Positions 21,118 to 32,535 of a stretch of DNA of 64,000 bases are shown one piece after another. The notes beneath the pieces are model-generated. The model made no database searches, was not told the DNA's origin, and was given only the letters and a program-made list of their open reading frames with translations. The DNA comes from Angiostrongylus vasorum (taxonomy: Eukaryota; Nematoda; Chromadorea; Rhabditida; Metastrongylidae), in assembly GCA_018806985.1 (NCBI GenBank), contig JADANN010000187.1, positions 744,001 to 808,000 of the forward strand, in the 5' to 3' direction. How positions within the stretch are numbered: the first letter of the stretch is position 1; every line of letters starts with the position of its first letter. A program made the translations under genes and the position numbers.

Positions 21118-21665
21118 TCAACAATCGGTCATCATTTTGAAGGCACCGGAGAAGTAACAAGGCTCGACGATGTGCGCCGTACGAATTGAATGAAGAGCAA
21201 TAAGACCATCGTCATATAAAGTACGTCCTTCGCCCTCTTGTTCACGTAAAAGAGATACTGTATGGAGTCCTACACGGTAGGCAACGACGTTCAATTAAGG
21301 AAATAGATTGAGATGAAGCTTCTCAGCACCTGCAGCCAACCCTACCCAAAAGGTGGCTAGGATGGCTTCTTCGTTCTCAGCAGAGAAAATCATGTGACCC
21401 AATGTCTTCAATTTTAAGGAACGATCATAACTGGGGAAGTAACAACACTACATCGATCAAATACTGCAGCAATATGGTTAGCGAAATGATCCAATCCATC
21501 TTGCAAAACAGGAATTAACAACAGGTTGCAATCAAAGCTGTAAAAGTTCAATGTGCTCAGCGATGAAGCCTTACCCCATCCACTATACTCAACGAATCTT
21601 TCGACAGCAGATTACCGCTTTTTTGAAGCACTTTGACAATTGTTATCTGAGGTAATTTCCAATAA
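21118..21665 (-). pseudogene. Unidentified coding region, probably broken, directly downstream of zyg-11
   Basis: On the minus strand the reading is protein-like across several frames: KLPQITIVKVLQKSGNLLSK near 21650-21590, PVLQDGLDHFANHIAAVFD near 21505-21450, YDRSLKLKTLGHMIFSAENE near 21430-21370, and AILATFWVGLAAG ending at a donor (GCTGCAG|GTGCTG). That donor is followed by a 60-bp intron (21329-21270) with acceptor GTGTAG. The reading then resumes in phase as LHTVSLLREQEGEGRTLYDD and ends FKMMTDC before TGA at 21118-21120. Two frame changes further upstream are not explained by introns of reasonable size. A PLE end lies 40 bp past the stop. The family is not recognised. It could be a live gene with exon limits I have missed, or a gene truncated by the PLE. 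Confidence 0.45.
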
Positions 21666-21789
21666 CTAAACCAATGGTGTTGAAAAATGACTTTGAAAAG
21701 TTCGTCATGTCGGAGACTTTACTTCCTACTGACACAAATGTTCACAGTTTAATGACTACTCTTATTAATAAAATCACATTTAGGCCCAG

Positions 21790-24700
21790 TTATGTTCCAA
21801 GATTTAAGTCAGAAACAGCAATTACTTCTGCACTAAACCAAACAAATGGAAAAGTGCACAAAGCTTTGCGTTAAACTAAAGCAACTATCGGAGCGCAAAC
21901 CCTCTTCTTATTAAAGAAAAAAAAGCTGCTTGGAAAGTTCAAAACCAATTGAGTATGACTAGCTCACCAGTTTTCAATATTGCTAAGAACCATTAGGGCA
22001 AGACGGCGAACAGGTTCTGTCGTCCGAACATCATAAACTAAGTGCTTCAGAAGGGGTATACCTCCTTCATCAGCAACATAGGAACAGTACCTAAAAGTTG
22101 GTCTTTTCTTACAACCAATGAAACAGTAACTTCAAACATAAAAAGCTAAACACATTACACTTGAGCATAGTTCCTTGCCCACTTCGACACGTTCGCCTTT
22201 GATTTTACTTGATCATAACACATCTTCAACACAACACATAACACTCAACGATATATTCACTTTCATTGCTAAGGAAAGGCATTTTTGCGCAGGTGATGCC
22301 CAGAAGAATTCTTAACCTACAAGCCCTACGTCTCAACTGTACAGTTGACAGTTTACGGTAGTCCAGCCAGTAGCCTTAACTTTGCGACCCGGTGGCAGAG
22401 CTGTCATACAAAGTTAGAGCCAGAGTTGCTTCGGTCGATTTTACTTCATAGAGGAGGGAAAGTTGTAAAACTTATCTATGGCGTATAGAACACGGCGTAT
22501 AACAACTGGTCAGAATTCAATAATCCAAATGTCTTGAGGCTCTTAAAAGCCAAGATCGTTATCCTATGATCCCATCACGGTAGACCTAGTGCCCCCTCTT
22601 AGTAAGAGAGTTAGAAATCGTTGTTCATGTAATCCTTGTAGTGTGCCCAATTCTTATCTCTGTTTACGATCTCTCTCAGCAAGTTTCGGTTCAGACGACA
22701 CATTTACAGGTACCTGTAGATGGTGATATAAGTTAAGCCGAGTGCTTTCTCCCACATACGCGTTCTGTTATGGTCACAGCACAGTTCGAGATCGCTATGC
22801 AGTGTTCTTGTCAGGTGTCATTGGGCGCCCAGATCGATGTGGACCTTAACCCCAAACTTGGAGTTGATCTTTTCGTCGACCGTGGGCAACTTGGTGAGGA
22901 ACATTTGCCGGTATATCATGGTAATTGGTGTTGTTCATCGTCCACTTCGATTCCAGGTTGCTTTCACCGCTGCACCCGTACACTTCTATATAAAGATTTC
23001 AAATAGCATCGTTTATTAGGATGAAACCCGACAAACACGGAAAGGACGTAAAAAAAAGCGAAAAAAATAATGAACAAAAACAGTAAGACCCCATGTCCTG
23101 ATAATGATATAAAGCCACACAATAAGGACTTTCTTACTTTCCACCATCAGTCGTGGTAAGATTAGCCAGCGCCCACACGGCCCAATGTTGACTAGCATAC
23201 GCATGCCATAGTGGCAGAAGGCGAAGGATTGGACGAAATGAGCGGTAATTAATGAAACGTCTTGTATCCAGACGCCACGTCTCCGTAGCCTAAAAGGGAA
23301 ACATTTAGTGTCAAAATCAAACAACTGCAATGGCTAATTAAAAACATATGACATGTCTGAGCTCTAGAATAAGAATTAAAAACGTATAGCGCTCATCACC
23401 TTACTATCCAACATAGAAATAAAATTTAAAACAAAGCGAGACCCATCCATAACATGTTACAAACCTTCACAATGCTCGCCATGACTTGCTCTCGTTTTAT
23501 TGTCAAATTGCTCCATGCATCTTCTCCATCGCTAACCATGTGAGCAAGAACACCAGCGCTGTTGTAGCTGATTTCTATCGAATCCTCCACAAGGTCAAGG
23601 AGAGCTGAGAAAATCTTCACGTAGTCGTCATTCATCAGTTGTGAACGTAAGCTGTCAACCTCCGCGATGTTTCCAATAAGACCCATCATATTACGAACTA
23701 ATTCCCTAAATCATGCACCATAAGAAGTTTTTAAAACAAAGCACACCTAAAAATAAAAGGAAAAGGAGAACGCTCTCGTCGTCGATCAATTCCTGAGAAA
23801 TGCGCCATGCATTCTACTTCACCAAGCATCGTTCAGAGGTGACTGAATGCATAGCTGGCCTTTACCCCAGACAAGTCTGTACCAATTTGCCGACCCCGGA
23901 GCGATGGAAAGCTTGGTCGGTTAGGGGGCGCCGGAATCGATCCCATGTGTGTTGCAGAGCGTCTCCCACCACTGCGCTACACGTGCTCCACCAAATGATA
24001 AAAAACGATTAAAAATCCATACTTAAAATTAAAATTTAAGGTGCAAAAATGGTGATTTAAAAACTTGACGAATTACAAAAACAAAGAAAGGTTAAAATCT
24101 AAATCGCAATCACACGATCAACAGCTTCTCGAAAAAATTACCATTTATTACGTGCGTTCCACTGAGGGAGAACAGCTGATCAGAGTCGCATATGGGCGAT
24201 AAGTGCGCCACCTCAAAAGTCGATGCGAAGGCACGGGGGCCAGGTCGCGTGTGACCTCTGGACATTCCTCCCTGCTATTCATTGTAGGGTTCTTGGCATT
24301 TATCCAAAAAGCCTCAAGAAGTTTTCCCGTCGGTGTTTTAATCTCCTGTGCGAGGATACTGACTTTAATATCATAATCGCCTCCGCTATGCTTTTGTATC
24401 CCATGCGTCCCCAGTGGGGTACCCAGTCTTAGTATTCGTTTACCATCTAGGTGTTCTTTTATGCGGATACATAAAGGTCTGCTCGTTTGGCCATTATATT
24501 CGTCTCCACAAGTATTACAAGAGATCAGGTAAATAGTACTTGAACTCATGCAGTCACCGTCCTTGCTGTAAGGGCAAATTACGCAACTTTGTGTTTCGCA
24601 AAGACAGTCATATAATCGGTTACGAACTAATTGACGACGAAGGAAATCGAGTGGTATTTCAGATATCGCTACCGATTCCTCTAGACCATCCGCAAAAAAG

Positions 24701-27700
24701 AACACCTAGATGGCAAACGAAAAGCAAAACAAGGCACGCCACTAGGAACGGATAGGATACAAAAACATAACGGAGACGACCTTGACATTAAAGTCAATAT
24801 CTTCGCAAAGGATGCCAAAACAGCAAACTTCTAGAGGCTTTTTGGATAAACATCAAGAACTCTATGCATCGACTTTTGATATGGGGTGGTGCAATCATCG
24901 ACCATATGCGACTCTGATCAGCTGTTCTTCCTCAGTGGAAGGCACGCAATAAACGGTGGGTTTTCGAGAAGCTGTTGATCGTGTGATTGTGATTTAGATT
25001 TCCAATTTTCTGTATGTGTTACTGGAGCTTTTGACATAGTAAACTGCCTATGAATACACCCTTCCAGGCTCTCAGGAAGACGACACTGTCGAAACGTCAG
25101 CTTTAACGGAATAAAGAATAAAGTAACATCTCGTGTTTGCTCAACAAGAACATCAAGAACTAGTTGATCAATGCCGAAGTTAACAGATAGTCGACCATGG
25201 GAATTAATATAAAAACACAACATATAAACCTCTCATTTCGAAACGCGTCAAAACATTTATGGAACAGCAAAAGACCATCGGCCTTCAAAAAGCGTTCACA
25301 ATTCACCGGTGTTTCGTCGGTTATATTCCATAAGAAACTCCAGCCAACTTCCATAACGTCATCACAAACGTTTGTTCCCAGCTTTCTTCGAATCTGATCG
25401 AGAATCATCTAAACAAGTAAGGCATGGCAAAACAGAATCGGTGAAGTCTCTAAAGAACATTTAAAAAAAGAATCTAAGGATCTAGTATGCACCCACAAAC
25501 CTCAATCGCACCAAAGCTTCCAACTTGAACCTTCTGATCGCCTTCTACATGACAAGCCATCGAATTCAGCAGGAACACCACTATACGTTGTGTCAAATTA
25601 TCAGCATTGTGGTGTTGAAGAACAGTTACCAGAAGAATGGCCAACCGACTAAATATTGTAGTAACGTAAAAACATGTACATCTAAGCTTAAAAAACGATA
25701 AAGCTTCCGGCGTTGATCAATCCCTGAGGGATGCGTCACGCATTCGACTTCATTGAGAACCGTTGGAGGTGAGTGAAGGCATATCAGCCCTTTACAATGA
25801 TTCGCGGTGGCCTACCGATGTATCGAGCCAGTGTTGCTATCCTCCCAGACAAGTCTGGTACCAATTTGCCGACCCCGGAGAGATGGAGGGACTTGGTGAG
25901 CCAAGGGCGTGGGGATCGCGATCCCATGTGTATTGCAGGGCCCCCGACCACTGCGCCACACGCGCCCCTCATTTAAGCATAATTCAAAGAATATCAGATT
26001 GGTCTACAAACACAGTGACAAAGTCACTAATGAGCTGTAAGGATAAGGAATATAAGGAAGATGACGGAACCTGTAATCGAAAAGTATCTCCTGTGGAATC
26101 TCAAACTGGCATAGTGAAAGGCAGCAGTTCCTAACCATTACCTGCTCCTCCATATGCGTCTCCATTCCACTAAGCAAAGCGCTTACAACGCGTTTCTTGG
26201 TGTCCCTATTCATTGAGACCTTTCGAATTATGTAGAAGAGACTGGCCGATCCAGCTATTTGCAATGTACTGTCTTCCAAATGATTTTGCATAGCTGTTAG
26301 TACCAGGTGGAGGGCCTCCGTGTGACGAACCTGAAGGCTAAATTTATAACGAAACAGAAGTGCAATCACGAATGTGAGAACTGTACGGTCAAACAAACAA
26401 GAGGATTGCTGTTTCCGAAGCGATAGAGTTGGTAACTCTCATTAAGAACTGACTGTAGTAAGCCTGCACGATCTTTGTACATTTGTAAAGCCATAATAAC
26501 CTAAACAAGAACTCAGATTAGAAAAAAAGGGATATATTTGAAAAGAAAAACTGAAGAAAAAGTCACTTGATCCTCGTTGGCATCCCCCGAGATGTGTTTG
26601 GCTGGAATTTCACCAAAATGACTAGCATTTTCACAGTTGAATAGACCAATAAAGTACAAAGGCTTGCTGAGGAATCGCAACCCGACGATATCAGAGCGAA
26701 CGTTCCCCTGACTGAAATTTCCAAAAAAAATATTCGTAAGATAAGAGGATAGATGTCAAAACCAACATGCTAAGCATACGCAGACGATAACAAAATCCAG
26801 ACGACTGAAAATTCAGAAGAAAACATTTGCAACGAAACATACTTTTACATCGGATTTCACTGGCCAATCTTTAGGACTTGGCTGAGCCGCCAAATTCGTA
26901 GACGAAATGTCAAGACAAGTGAGATGTTTTAGGTGTGTAACAATTTTATGGAGTGCTGTGACAGGTCTTGGATATAGACCGGTGTCCCGACTCGATTGCG
27001 AAAGGTCAAGGAATCTAAAATATCACAAAATTCTAAGCCACCATTCCATTATTTAGTTCAAGAGTACGACTGAAATTGCAATGTGATATACCTGAGTTCA
27101 GTCATGGTAATAACACTGTCAATGGTACGATATAGATCGGGTACATCAAACAATATCAACGTGGTCAGATGAAGAGGATGAACGCATCTGAGATCCTCCA
27201 TCTGAACGAAAAAATTCACGAAAATAACAGTAAATAAAGGGATAAAATGGATAAAGCTCCAGGCGTTGATCAATCCCTGAGGGATGCGCCATGCATTCGA
27301 CTTCATTAAGCATCGTTGGAGGTGACTGAATGCATTTCTGACCTTTACAGTGACTCGCGGTGGCCTGCCGATTCATCGAGTCAGTGCGGCTATCCTTCCA
27401 GACAAATCTGGTACCAGTCTGCTGACCCTGAAGGGATAGAGGGCTTGGTGAGCATGGGGCGCCGGGATCGATCCCATGTGTACTGCAGCGCCTCCGACCA
27501 TTGCGCCACACGCACCCTTGGCGCCGATGGAGAACAGAAGTACGAAAAAACAAACGACTCTTACCCGGTTCCAATATGAGAGATCAAGAGTCCTCAAATC
27601 GTTCAATGGCTCAAAAACGCGGCGCAGCAAATCATTAGGCGAATTTTCCTCGTCTTCCGGAAACCGCCTTATCTAAATCGAATCATTGGAAAATCACAAT

Positions 27701-29284
27701 TGATCAGGACAACCAGTAATCTAACCAACACCACTTCAGTACCTTTGGAAGCGCAAGCGTTGTAATACCAGGACAACGTGACGTAAACACAGGCAGTTCG
27801 CGCTCTTCCTCCAGAATCTCTTCGTACAGAGGATCCGCAAATGAAGATATACCAAGGTTACCACTTTCAAAGATCTGCTGCTGATTAGAATGGACTAGGT
27901 GCGCCGACACTCCTCTATTCTCTCTCATTTGATCCAGTCCACCAGCCCCCTCAAGATCCTCTTCTCCCAAAACGGGTATGTTCCTAGTCTCCGTGCTCGG
28001 CACACCGTTTTTTCTAAAATAAAACCTGTTAACATCATTATATCCTCCCAACAGTTTACTGCTTCATAATGGCTGGGAGGTGTTCCTGGGTGTCGGGCTA
28101 CGGCGTACAGCGGGGAATTCATCTCCCAGACAGGGCTTCTCAAGCTGATAAGGAGACCGGCGTTTCCATTAAGAAGCCCAGCTGAGAGTACATCAATACC
28201 AGGATCCATCTCCGTCCTGCTATCAAACTACTCGCATATGGTGGCAAATCTCCCCTTGATCCAAAAAGGCCAGCGACTGCCTACGGTGATGACGATCTGG
28301 AGCAGTCTTTGGCCAGGATAACCTCGAGACTCCAGGGAACCACAGTGTATGAACCAGCAAGACTCCGAAAAAAATAGTAATTTTTCTGGGATCCACAGAA
28401 CCTATGAGGACTGGCCATCCAAGTATCCAAGTTTTGACATCATACAAGTTTAAAGGAAAAACAGCTTAACGTTTCCAAGAACACAACCTGCGTGATCGTC
28501 GGCTCAGCAGTTCCATGGATGTCATCTTTAGCGTTCGTAGATTGGGAAATGTGACATTTCGTTGATGTAGTAACAGGTTCGTATCATCCGATATACCCTT
28601 AACATTAGTAAGATCGAGTTGTGTTATTGCGCTCTGATGAGCCTCAAGTAAATCAGCTAACAATGTGTCCGTCAAATCAGCTCCAGTTAAATCTAGATGG
28701 GATAAAGGTAGACGGGAAGAGTCACACCATGGTCGCAATGCTTCTGACGCTACCGGCTCTTTCTGGAGTAAAAAGTTTCACTGAATTAATGTACACTTCT
28801 AATACTATACAGTTCTTAAATATCAAATCAAATCATGTGCTAAAACACACCGAGCGTTGCCATTCTTCCTTCTTCTTATTAAACAAAGAGTGACTGATTG
28901 GTAAAGGCAAGTGCATCTTTGACACTACATCCTGAAAATGCGGATGTATCTGTCGAAAAGTGCATACAGTCAAACATAAAGCTGAGAAGGCTCAGTGAGT
29001 TTGTCCTAAAGCCCTTTTAGTTCAGAAAACGTGAAAAGCAGCTTTGCTACGTCGACCTAGAAGGTTACGAACAAGATTGCTGCAACAGCTGTCAAAGCAC
29101 TCATTGAATAATTATTCTCCTTCTCACTACAGGACAGATTATACTAATATTCACTGATAAATAATAATTTTACTGAAAATAGTGACTCCAAACTAACATG
29201 AAGTTGAGTCTTCGCACAAAGAACTCCGGATGACAGATCTCTTAAAGACGGCGCGGAAAGCGGCATATCCTCCCCAGCCGTCAT
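21790..29284 (-). CDS. zyg-11: ZYG-11 family protein (CUL-2 E3 ligase substrate-recognition subunit)
   Basis: I joined 16 exons: 29284-29198, 28931-28851, 28762-28488, 28013-27743, 27672-27565, 27201-27092, 27014-26843, 26707-26567, 26500-26399, 26330-26071, 25648-25501, 25408-25230, 23705-23465, 23289-23138, 22090-21968 and 21832-21790. Together they give one 830-residue frame with GT-AG introns and agreeing phases. The N-terminus (SLRDLSSGVLC, LPLPISHSLF) sits where the family has its elongin/cullin box. LRR-type sequence follows (LSHLDLTGADLTDTLLADLL, LRTLDLSYWN, LTCLDISSTNLA). Then come family hallmarks AKHISGDANEDQ and, in the ARM-like half, FLWNITDETPVNCERFL, MMGLIGNIAEV, SYNSAGVLAHM, INYRSFRPILRLL, SQHWAVWALANLT and DEGGIPLLKHL. 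An acidic insert (LYEEILEEERELPVF) lies in exon 4. In C. elegans ZYG-11 acts with CUL-2 in meiosis and embryonic polarity. The zer-1 paralogue is the main alternative name. If exon 15 were not spliced, TGA at 21966-21964 would end it 13 residues earlier. Introns hold repeats only. Confidence 0.88.
23776..23994 (-). mobile_element. SINE-A copy with internal deletion
   Basis: It lies in intron 12 of the zyg-11 gene. About 55 bp of the body (the segment containing GCCACCGCGAGTCATTGTAA) is missing, so CTGGCCTTTACC is joined directly to CCAGACAAGTCTG. Confidence 0.8.
24118..24692 (-). pseudogene. PLE GIY-YIG nuclease fragment
   Basis: The minus strand encodes a zinc-binding-type CVICPYSKDGDC, then TIYLISCNTCGDEYNG, CIRIKEHLDGKR and TPLGTHGIQKHSGGD. 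This is the PLE C-terminal GIY-YIG domain and its linker. The YIG element reads YNG, which should damage the active site. After the domain comes KLLEAFWINAKNPTMNSREE and then the family 3' part to 24118. The reverse transcriptase is absent. It is joined head to head with the next fragment inside intron 12 of the zyg-11 gene. Confidence 0.8.
24693..25195 (+). mobile_element. PLE 3' fragment with terminal repeat
   Basis: It starts inside the GIY-YIG domain (CGCAAAAAAGAACACCTAG) and runs through the 3' region, AGCTGTTCTTCCTCAGTGG and a hammerhead-like motif, to CTCGTGTTTGCTCAAC and AATGCCGAAGTTAACAGATA. It points away from the minus-strand fragment, and the two meet near 24692. Confidence 0.75.
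25065..25104 (+). ncRNA. Hammerhead-like motif with compensated stem II
   Basis: CAGGCT, CTCAGGA, stem II GAC-loop-GTC, GAAAC, GTC, AGCTTT. Stem II has changed on both sides relative to the GGC/GCC of 17595-17635, with a different loop. The core has C for the invariant G of CTGANGA. Confidence 0.55.
25704..25970 (-). mobile_element. SINE-A copy
   Basis: Inserted in intron 10 of the zyg-11 gene, same strand as the gene. Head at high coordinates (GGGCGCGTGTGGCGCAGTGG on the minus strand). Confidence 0.85.
27247..27523 (-). mobile_element. SINE-A copy
   Basis: Inserted in intron 5 of the zyg-11 gene, 41 bp from exon 5 and 45 bp from exon 6, same strand as the gene. The tail (TTTATCCATTTTATCCC) merges with intron sequence. 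Confidence 0.85.
28044..28445 (+). mobile_element. R4 repeat (RTE-tailed)
   Basis: It lies in intron 3 of the zyg-11 gene, opposite to the gene. It shows TCCTCCCAACAGTTTACTGC at the start and GATCCACAGAACC, GGACTGGCCATCCAAGTATCC at the end. Confidence 0.7.
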
Positions 29285-29300
29285 AGGTCTGAAAGAACTA
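29285..29300 (-). promoter_or_regulatory. 3' splice acceptor just upstream of the zyg-11 start codon
   Basis: TAGTTCTTTCAG ends at 29289, five bases before the ATG at 29284. An acceptor so close to the start codon fits spliced-leader trans-splicing, which is common in nematodes. A 5' UTR intron is the alternative. Confidence 0.55.
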
Positions 29301-29549
29301 TCTTTAATTTTACCTTAAAAAAATCGATACAAATAGCAATTTTAAGGATGACTTCGATTCTGAGCAAAAGAAACAACTGAAAGAACACGTTAGATCAGAC
29401 TAGGAAAGACTGCGAAGAGGAAAAGAAGAGAAAAAAATCTTACGTAAACACAGAGAAAAGAAGGGCTATCTCTAATAAAGGGATATACCTCTACGCCTAT
29501 GGTGTTGGGGGTGATGAAGTCGTAGACAGTTAGCCACTTACAAAAAGTA

Positions 29550-29745
29550 TTAGATCTACAAGACAGATCGGAAATAAGTTGAAATCACTTTTAAAAAACA
29601 TAAAAAAAATAAAGAAAAGAAAAGGAAATATGAAAAAAGAAAGAAAACAAGAAGGAAACTCAAGAAAAAAAGAAGAAAAGAGGAAGAAGAAAATAAAGAA
29701 AATGAAGGAAGAAAACAAGTAAAAAAGGTAATAAAAAAAGGTCAT
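29550..29745 (+). repeat. A-rich polypurine tract
   Basis: Nearly pure A/G for about 150 bp (AAAGAAAAGAAAAGG, GAAGAAAAGAGGAAG). The minus-strand frame opposite it is a phenylalanine-rich artefact. It lies about 280 bp upstream of the zyg-11 start codon. Confidence 0.8.
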
Positions 29746-30345
29746 GTTACTAAGTTTATGGGAGCTGAAAAGTACAAACTAAAGGTGTGCAGGGCATTTT
29801 AGGTCTTGTCAAACAGGTCAAATATTCCTTTGGAACCTCATGTAAGAAATACCTTCTTATTCCCGAAGCTTACACTCACCTTTGTTGCAAAGGACTTTTT
29901 TTACTAGAAAGCTAAAGAAAAACAGCAGAACCCCGCCAACAGTAAAAGTTGTAGTAAGGGCTGCCTACGTAGAAGAAATAATTGTAGTTTATATAGAAAG
30001 TCACTGGACAGAACTGAACAGTAACAAGTAAGGAGACGAACCCGTGAAGTGACTTCTGAATGAAGATGGTCGAAACTTTGGCAACAACAGGACGGTTATT
30101 TGAAGAGTTCACATGAATTCTGCTTAGCGAACAAATATGAAACAAAGAATGGAGAAAAATAGAACTGCACTTTGGTTTGAGAACATATTCGATAACAAAT
30201 GGGTGATAAGGTGTTCGATAGGGTCATACATCATGACCATCACATGCTACTTTCGATCGTAAACCACCTGATCGAAGCGGTTTACAACTACTCTCCTCTA
30301 ACTTTACATTGCCATCTGTGGTCGCAAATGAGCATTAAAAAAAAG
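29746..30345. other. No gene recognised
   Basis: No repeat or exon that I can support between the purine tract and the SINE at 30346. Confidence 0.35.
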
Positions 30346-30626
30346 AATAAAGAATATAGCGCTCTGTACTGATTAATCCCTGAAGTATGCGCCATGCATT
30401 CGACTTCATTAAGCATCGTTTGCAAGTGACTGAATGCACATCTGGCCTTTACAATGACTCGCGGTGGCATACCGATGTATCGAGCCAGTACTGCTATCCT
30501 CCCAGACAAGTCTGGTGCCACTTTGCCGATTCCGGAGGGATGGAAGGCATGGCGTGCCAAGGGCGCGGTAATCGATCCTATATAAACTGCAGGGCGCTTC
30601 CGACCACTGCACCATACGCGCCCACT
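30346..30626 (-). mobile_element. SINE-A copy
   Basis: Near full length. The head reads GGGCGCGTATGGTGCAGTGG on the minus strand. The tail holds ATATTCTTTATTC. Confidence 0.85.
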
Positions 30627-30904
30627 GGGCATTAGTAACGCCTAAGCGCCGTTAAATGTCTTAATAAATGCCATTAAACGTGGCTTTTTAGAGAACAAAG
30701 TCATAATAGACAACTAGGAAAACACCAGTTACAGTATGCTCGCCAAAACAAATGATAGTTCTCACCTTCAGCGAATCGTTCTCATCCCTTGTGGAACACA
30801 ACTCCAGTACGATGGATGGACACTAGTGGAGAAGTGACAACACAGAAATAAACCAGACCACATCATCTATTTTGTTTCAATAAATGATAAATGATTAGGG
30901 TAAA

Positions 30905-31155
30905 GGACAAAGAATAAAGCTTTCGGCATTGATCCATCCCTGACAAAAAGTACAATGACTTAACGACGGATCGTTGGAAGTGACTAGATGCATATCTGGT
31001 CCATATAAAGGCTTGTGGTGGTCCACTGACGTGAGTAGACAGTGCAGCCATCCCCGCATAGAAGTCTGCTAGTTTGATGAGCCCGGAGGTATGAAAGGTT
31101 TTGCGTGTGTGTATTGCAGGCCACCTCTAACCACTGTGCAAAAACGCACCCACAT
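30905..31155 (-). mobile_element. SINE-A, diverged copy
   Basis: Same order of segments as other SINE-A copies but with many changes (TGGATCAATGCCGAAAGCTT at the tail side, CACAGTGGTTAGAGGTGG at the head). It lies 280 bp from the previous copy in the same orientation. Confidence 0.65.
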
Positions 31156-32391
31156 GTTAAGCGTGAAATAAGTAATATCATTTCAATCACATAGATTGTA
31201 CACATGAATGTATTAAAAAAATGATGGCTGATTCATAGAGGCCGCGCTCGATGCACAAATTTCGATGCATAGCTCCATGACGCTGCCGCAACTAACTGTT
31301 GCTCATTTCTTCGTAAAATGGACTATCTGCTCCTCCACGTATGAGTCATGTCGGACTCAAAGTGCAAGCAATCCAGTTACTTAGACAATGAGATTAGATG
31401 ATGTAAGCAAACTCTGTTGTTGCCTTTTGTCCAGCTTGGCAAAATTAAACCAAAAATCAAGCGAAATGCCGTCAATGGATGAAGTACTGTCGTAGGTCTT
31501 TCAGCTTCAAGGAAGATTCTCGGATGTACTTTACTGCTCACTTGTGTCCATCAGCAAACAATGTTCCCTAGTTGTAACCTTCAATAACATGTGGTCTTGA
31601 TTGGCTTAAAGGGTTTACGAATTTTGGATGCGACAGTAATATCCCTCTTATCCTTCCACATCAAGAATATCGATCCGATGATGTTATGTTGTTGTCGATT
31701 GCCCGTTCATCAAGCTCATTTGGATAATCTACTTAGGAAACGCTTCCTGTAGGTGGATCCTTACACTGAGTTCTCGACCAAGAGGACTTGTAATGTGGTA
31801 ACAAAGATACCCCCCTTCCATCAGAAAAACCGTAAGCAAGGCCTTTCACTACATACTTTACCACATCTCCAACTATGCAGGGATCACTACCAGCACAGAG
31901 AAAACTCCTTATTTGCAGTCATCGCTCAGGCTCCACTTAGAGAATTTGAATACGTTCTTGTCCTTTTATGTACGTTGTGATTGACCTTAACATTCAATTC
32001 ATACTTTCTCGAAAGCAGTTAGACCTTTCAACAAGGACACCTTAGCTCACAATCAACGTTATCCCTTTCATACAAAAATTTCAGAGTCTAGAGACCGTTG
32101 CCAACCAGATACACGTCTTCCCTCTCTGCCAAGAAGTCATCTGCGCTTTTCTTCAAAACCTGACTTTGGAACAGATTTAAAACGAACGGAACACTTTAGG
32201 GAAGTTATAGATTCCCATAGAGAGCTAAAACAAAATCTCTTCTACTTTGTGTGCTGAGTTACCAACTTCTTCGTCCAACGGTCCATTAAGGTAGAGCAAG
32301 CTCCATTCCTAATCAATAATCCACAGCTTTACCACTTCTAGCTGTTATGATGCCTCATGGATGACCGCATAGAATGGAATGATCCAAGAAA
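31156..32391. other. No gene recognised; possible LTR-retroelement trace
   Basis: The minus strand near 32300-32200 gives SLLYLNGPLDEEVGNSAHKV and IYNFPKVFRSF with stops. This vaguely recalls a BEL/Pao polyprotein, but I cannot support it. Confidence 0.2.
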
Positions 32392-32439
32392 TTGAAACTT
32401 ATGTTGGGTGTACCGAAGTACACCCAACATAAGTTTCAA
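32392..32439. repeat. Perfect 22-bp inverted repeat with a 4-base loop
   Basis: The left arm starts TTGAAACTTATGTTGGGTGT and ends at 32413. The loop is CGAA (32414-32417). The right arm, 32418-32439, is its exact reverse complement. It is not a terminator-like stem with a T tail. Confidence 0.9.
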
Positions 32440-32535
32440 AATCCTTCAAAATGATGATAAAAATGTGCATAAATGGTGGAGAACAGTTAGGAATAGTAAA
32501 CATCATACACTTAAAATAGTAGCACATACAAGTTG

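Noticed and set aside
21964..21966. TGA as the zyg-11 stop codon
   Set aside because: It follows directly on a strong donor (GTGAGC). Splicing to 21832 gives a short C-terminal tail in phase, as the family has. Kept only as an alternative end.
29530..29745. Phenylalanine-rich open frame on the minus strand
   Set aside because: It is the complement of a polypurine tract.
31450..32390. BEL/Pao-like trace on the minus strand
   Set aside because: Similarity is vague, stops are frequent and no catalytic motif is visible.
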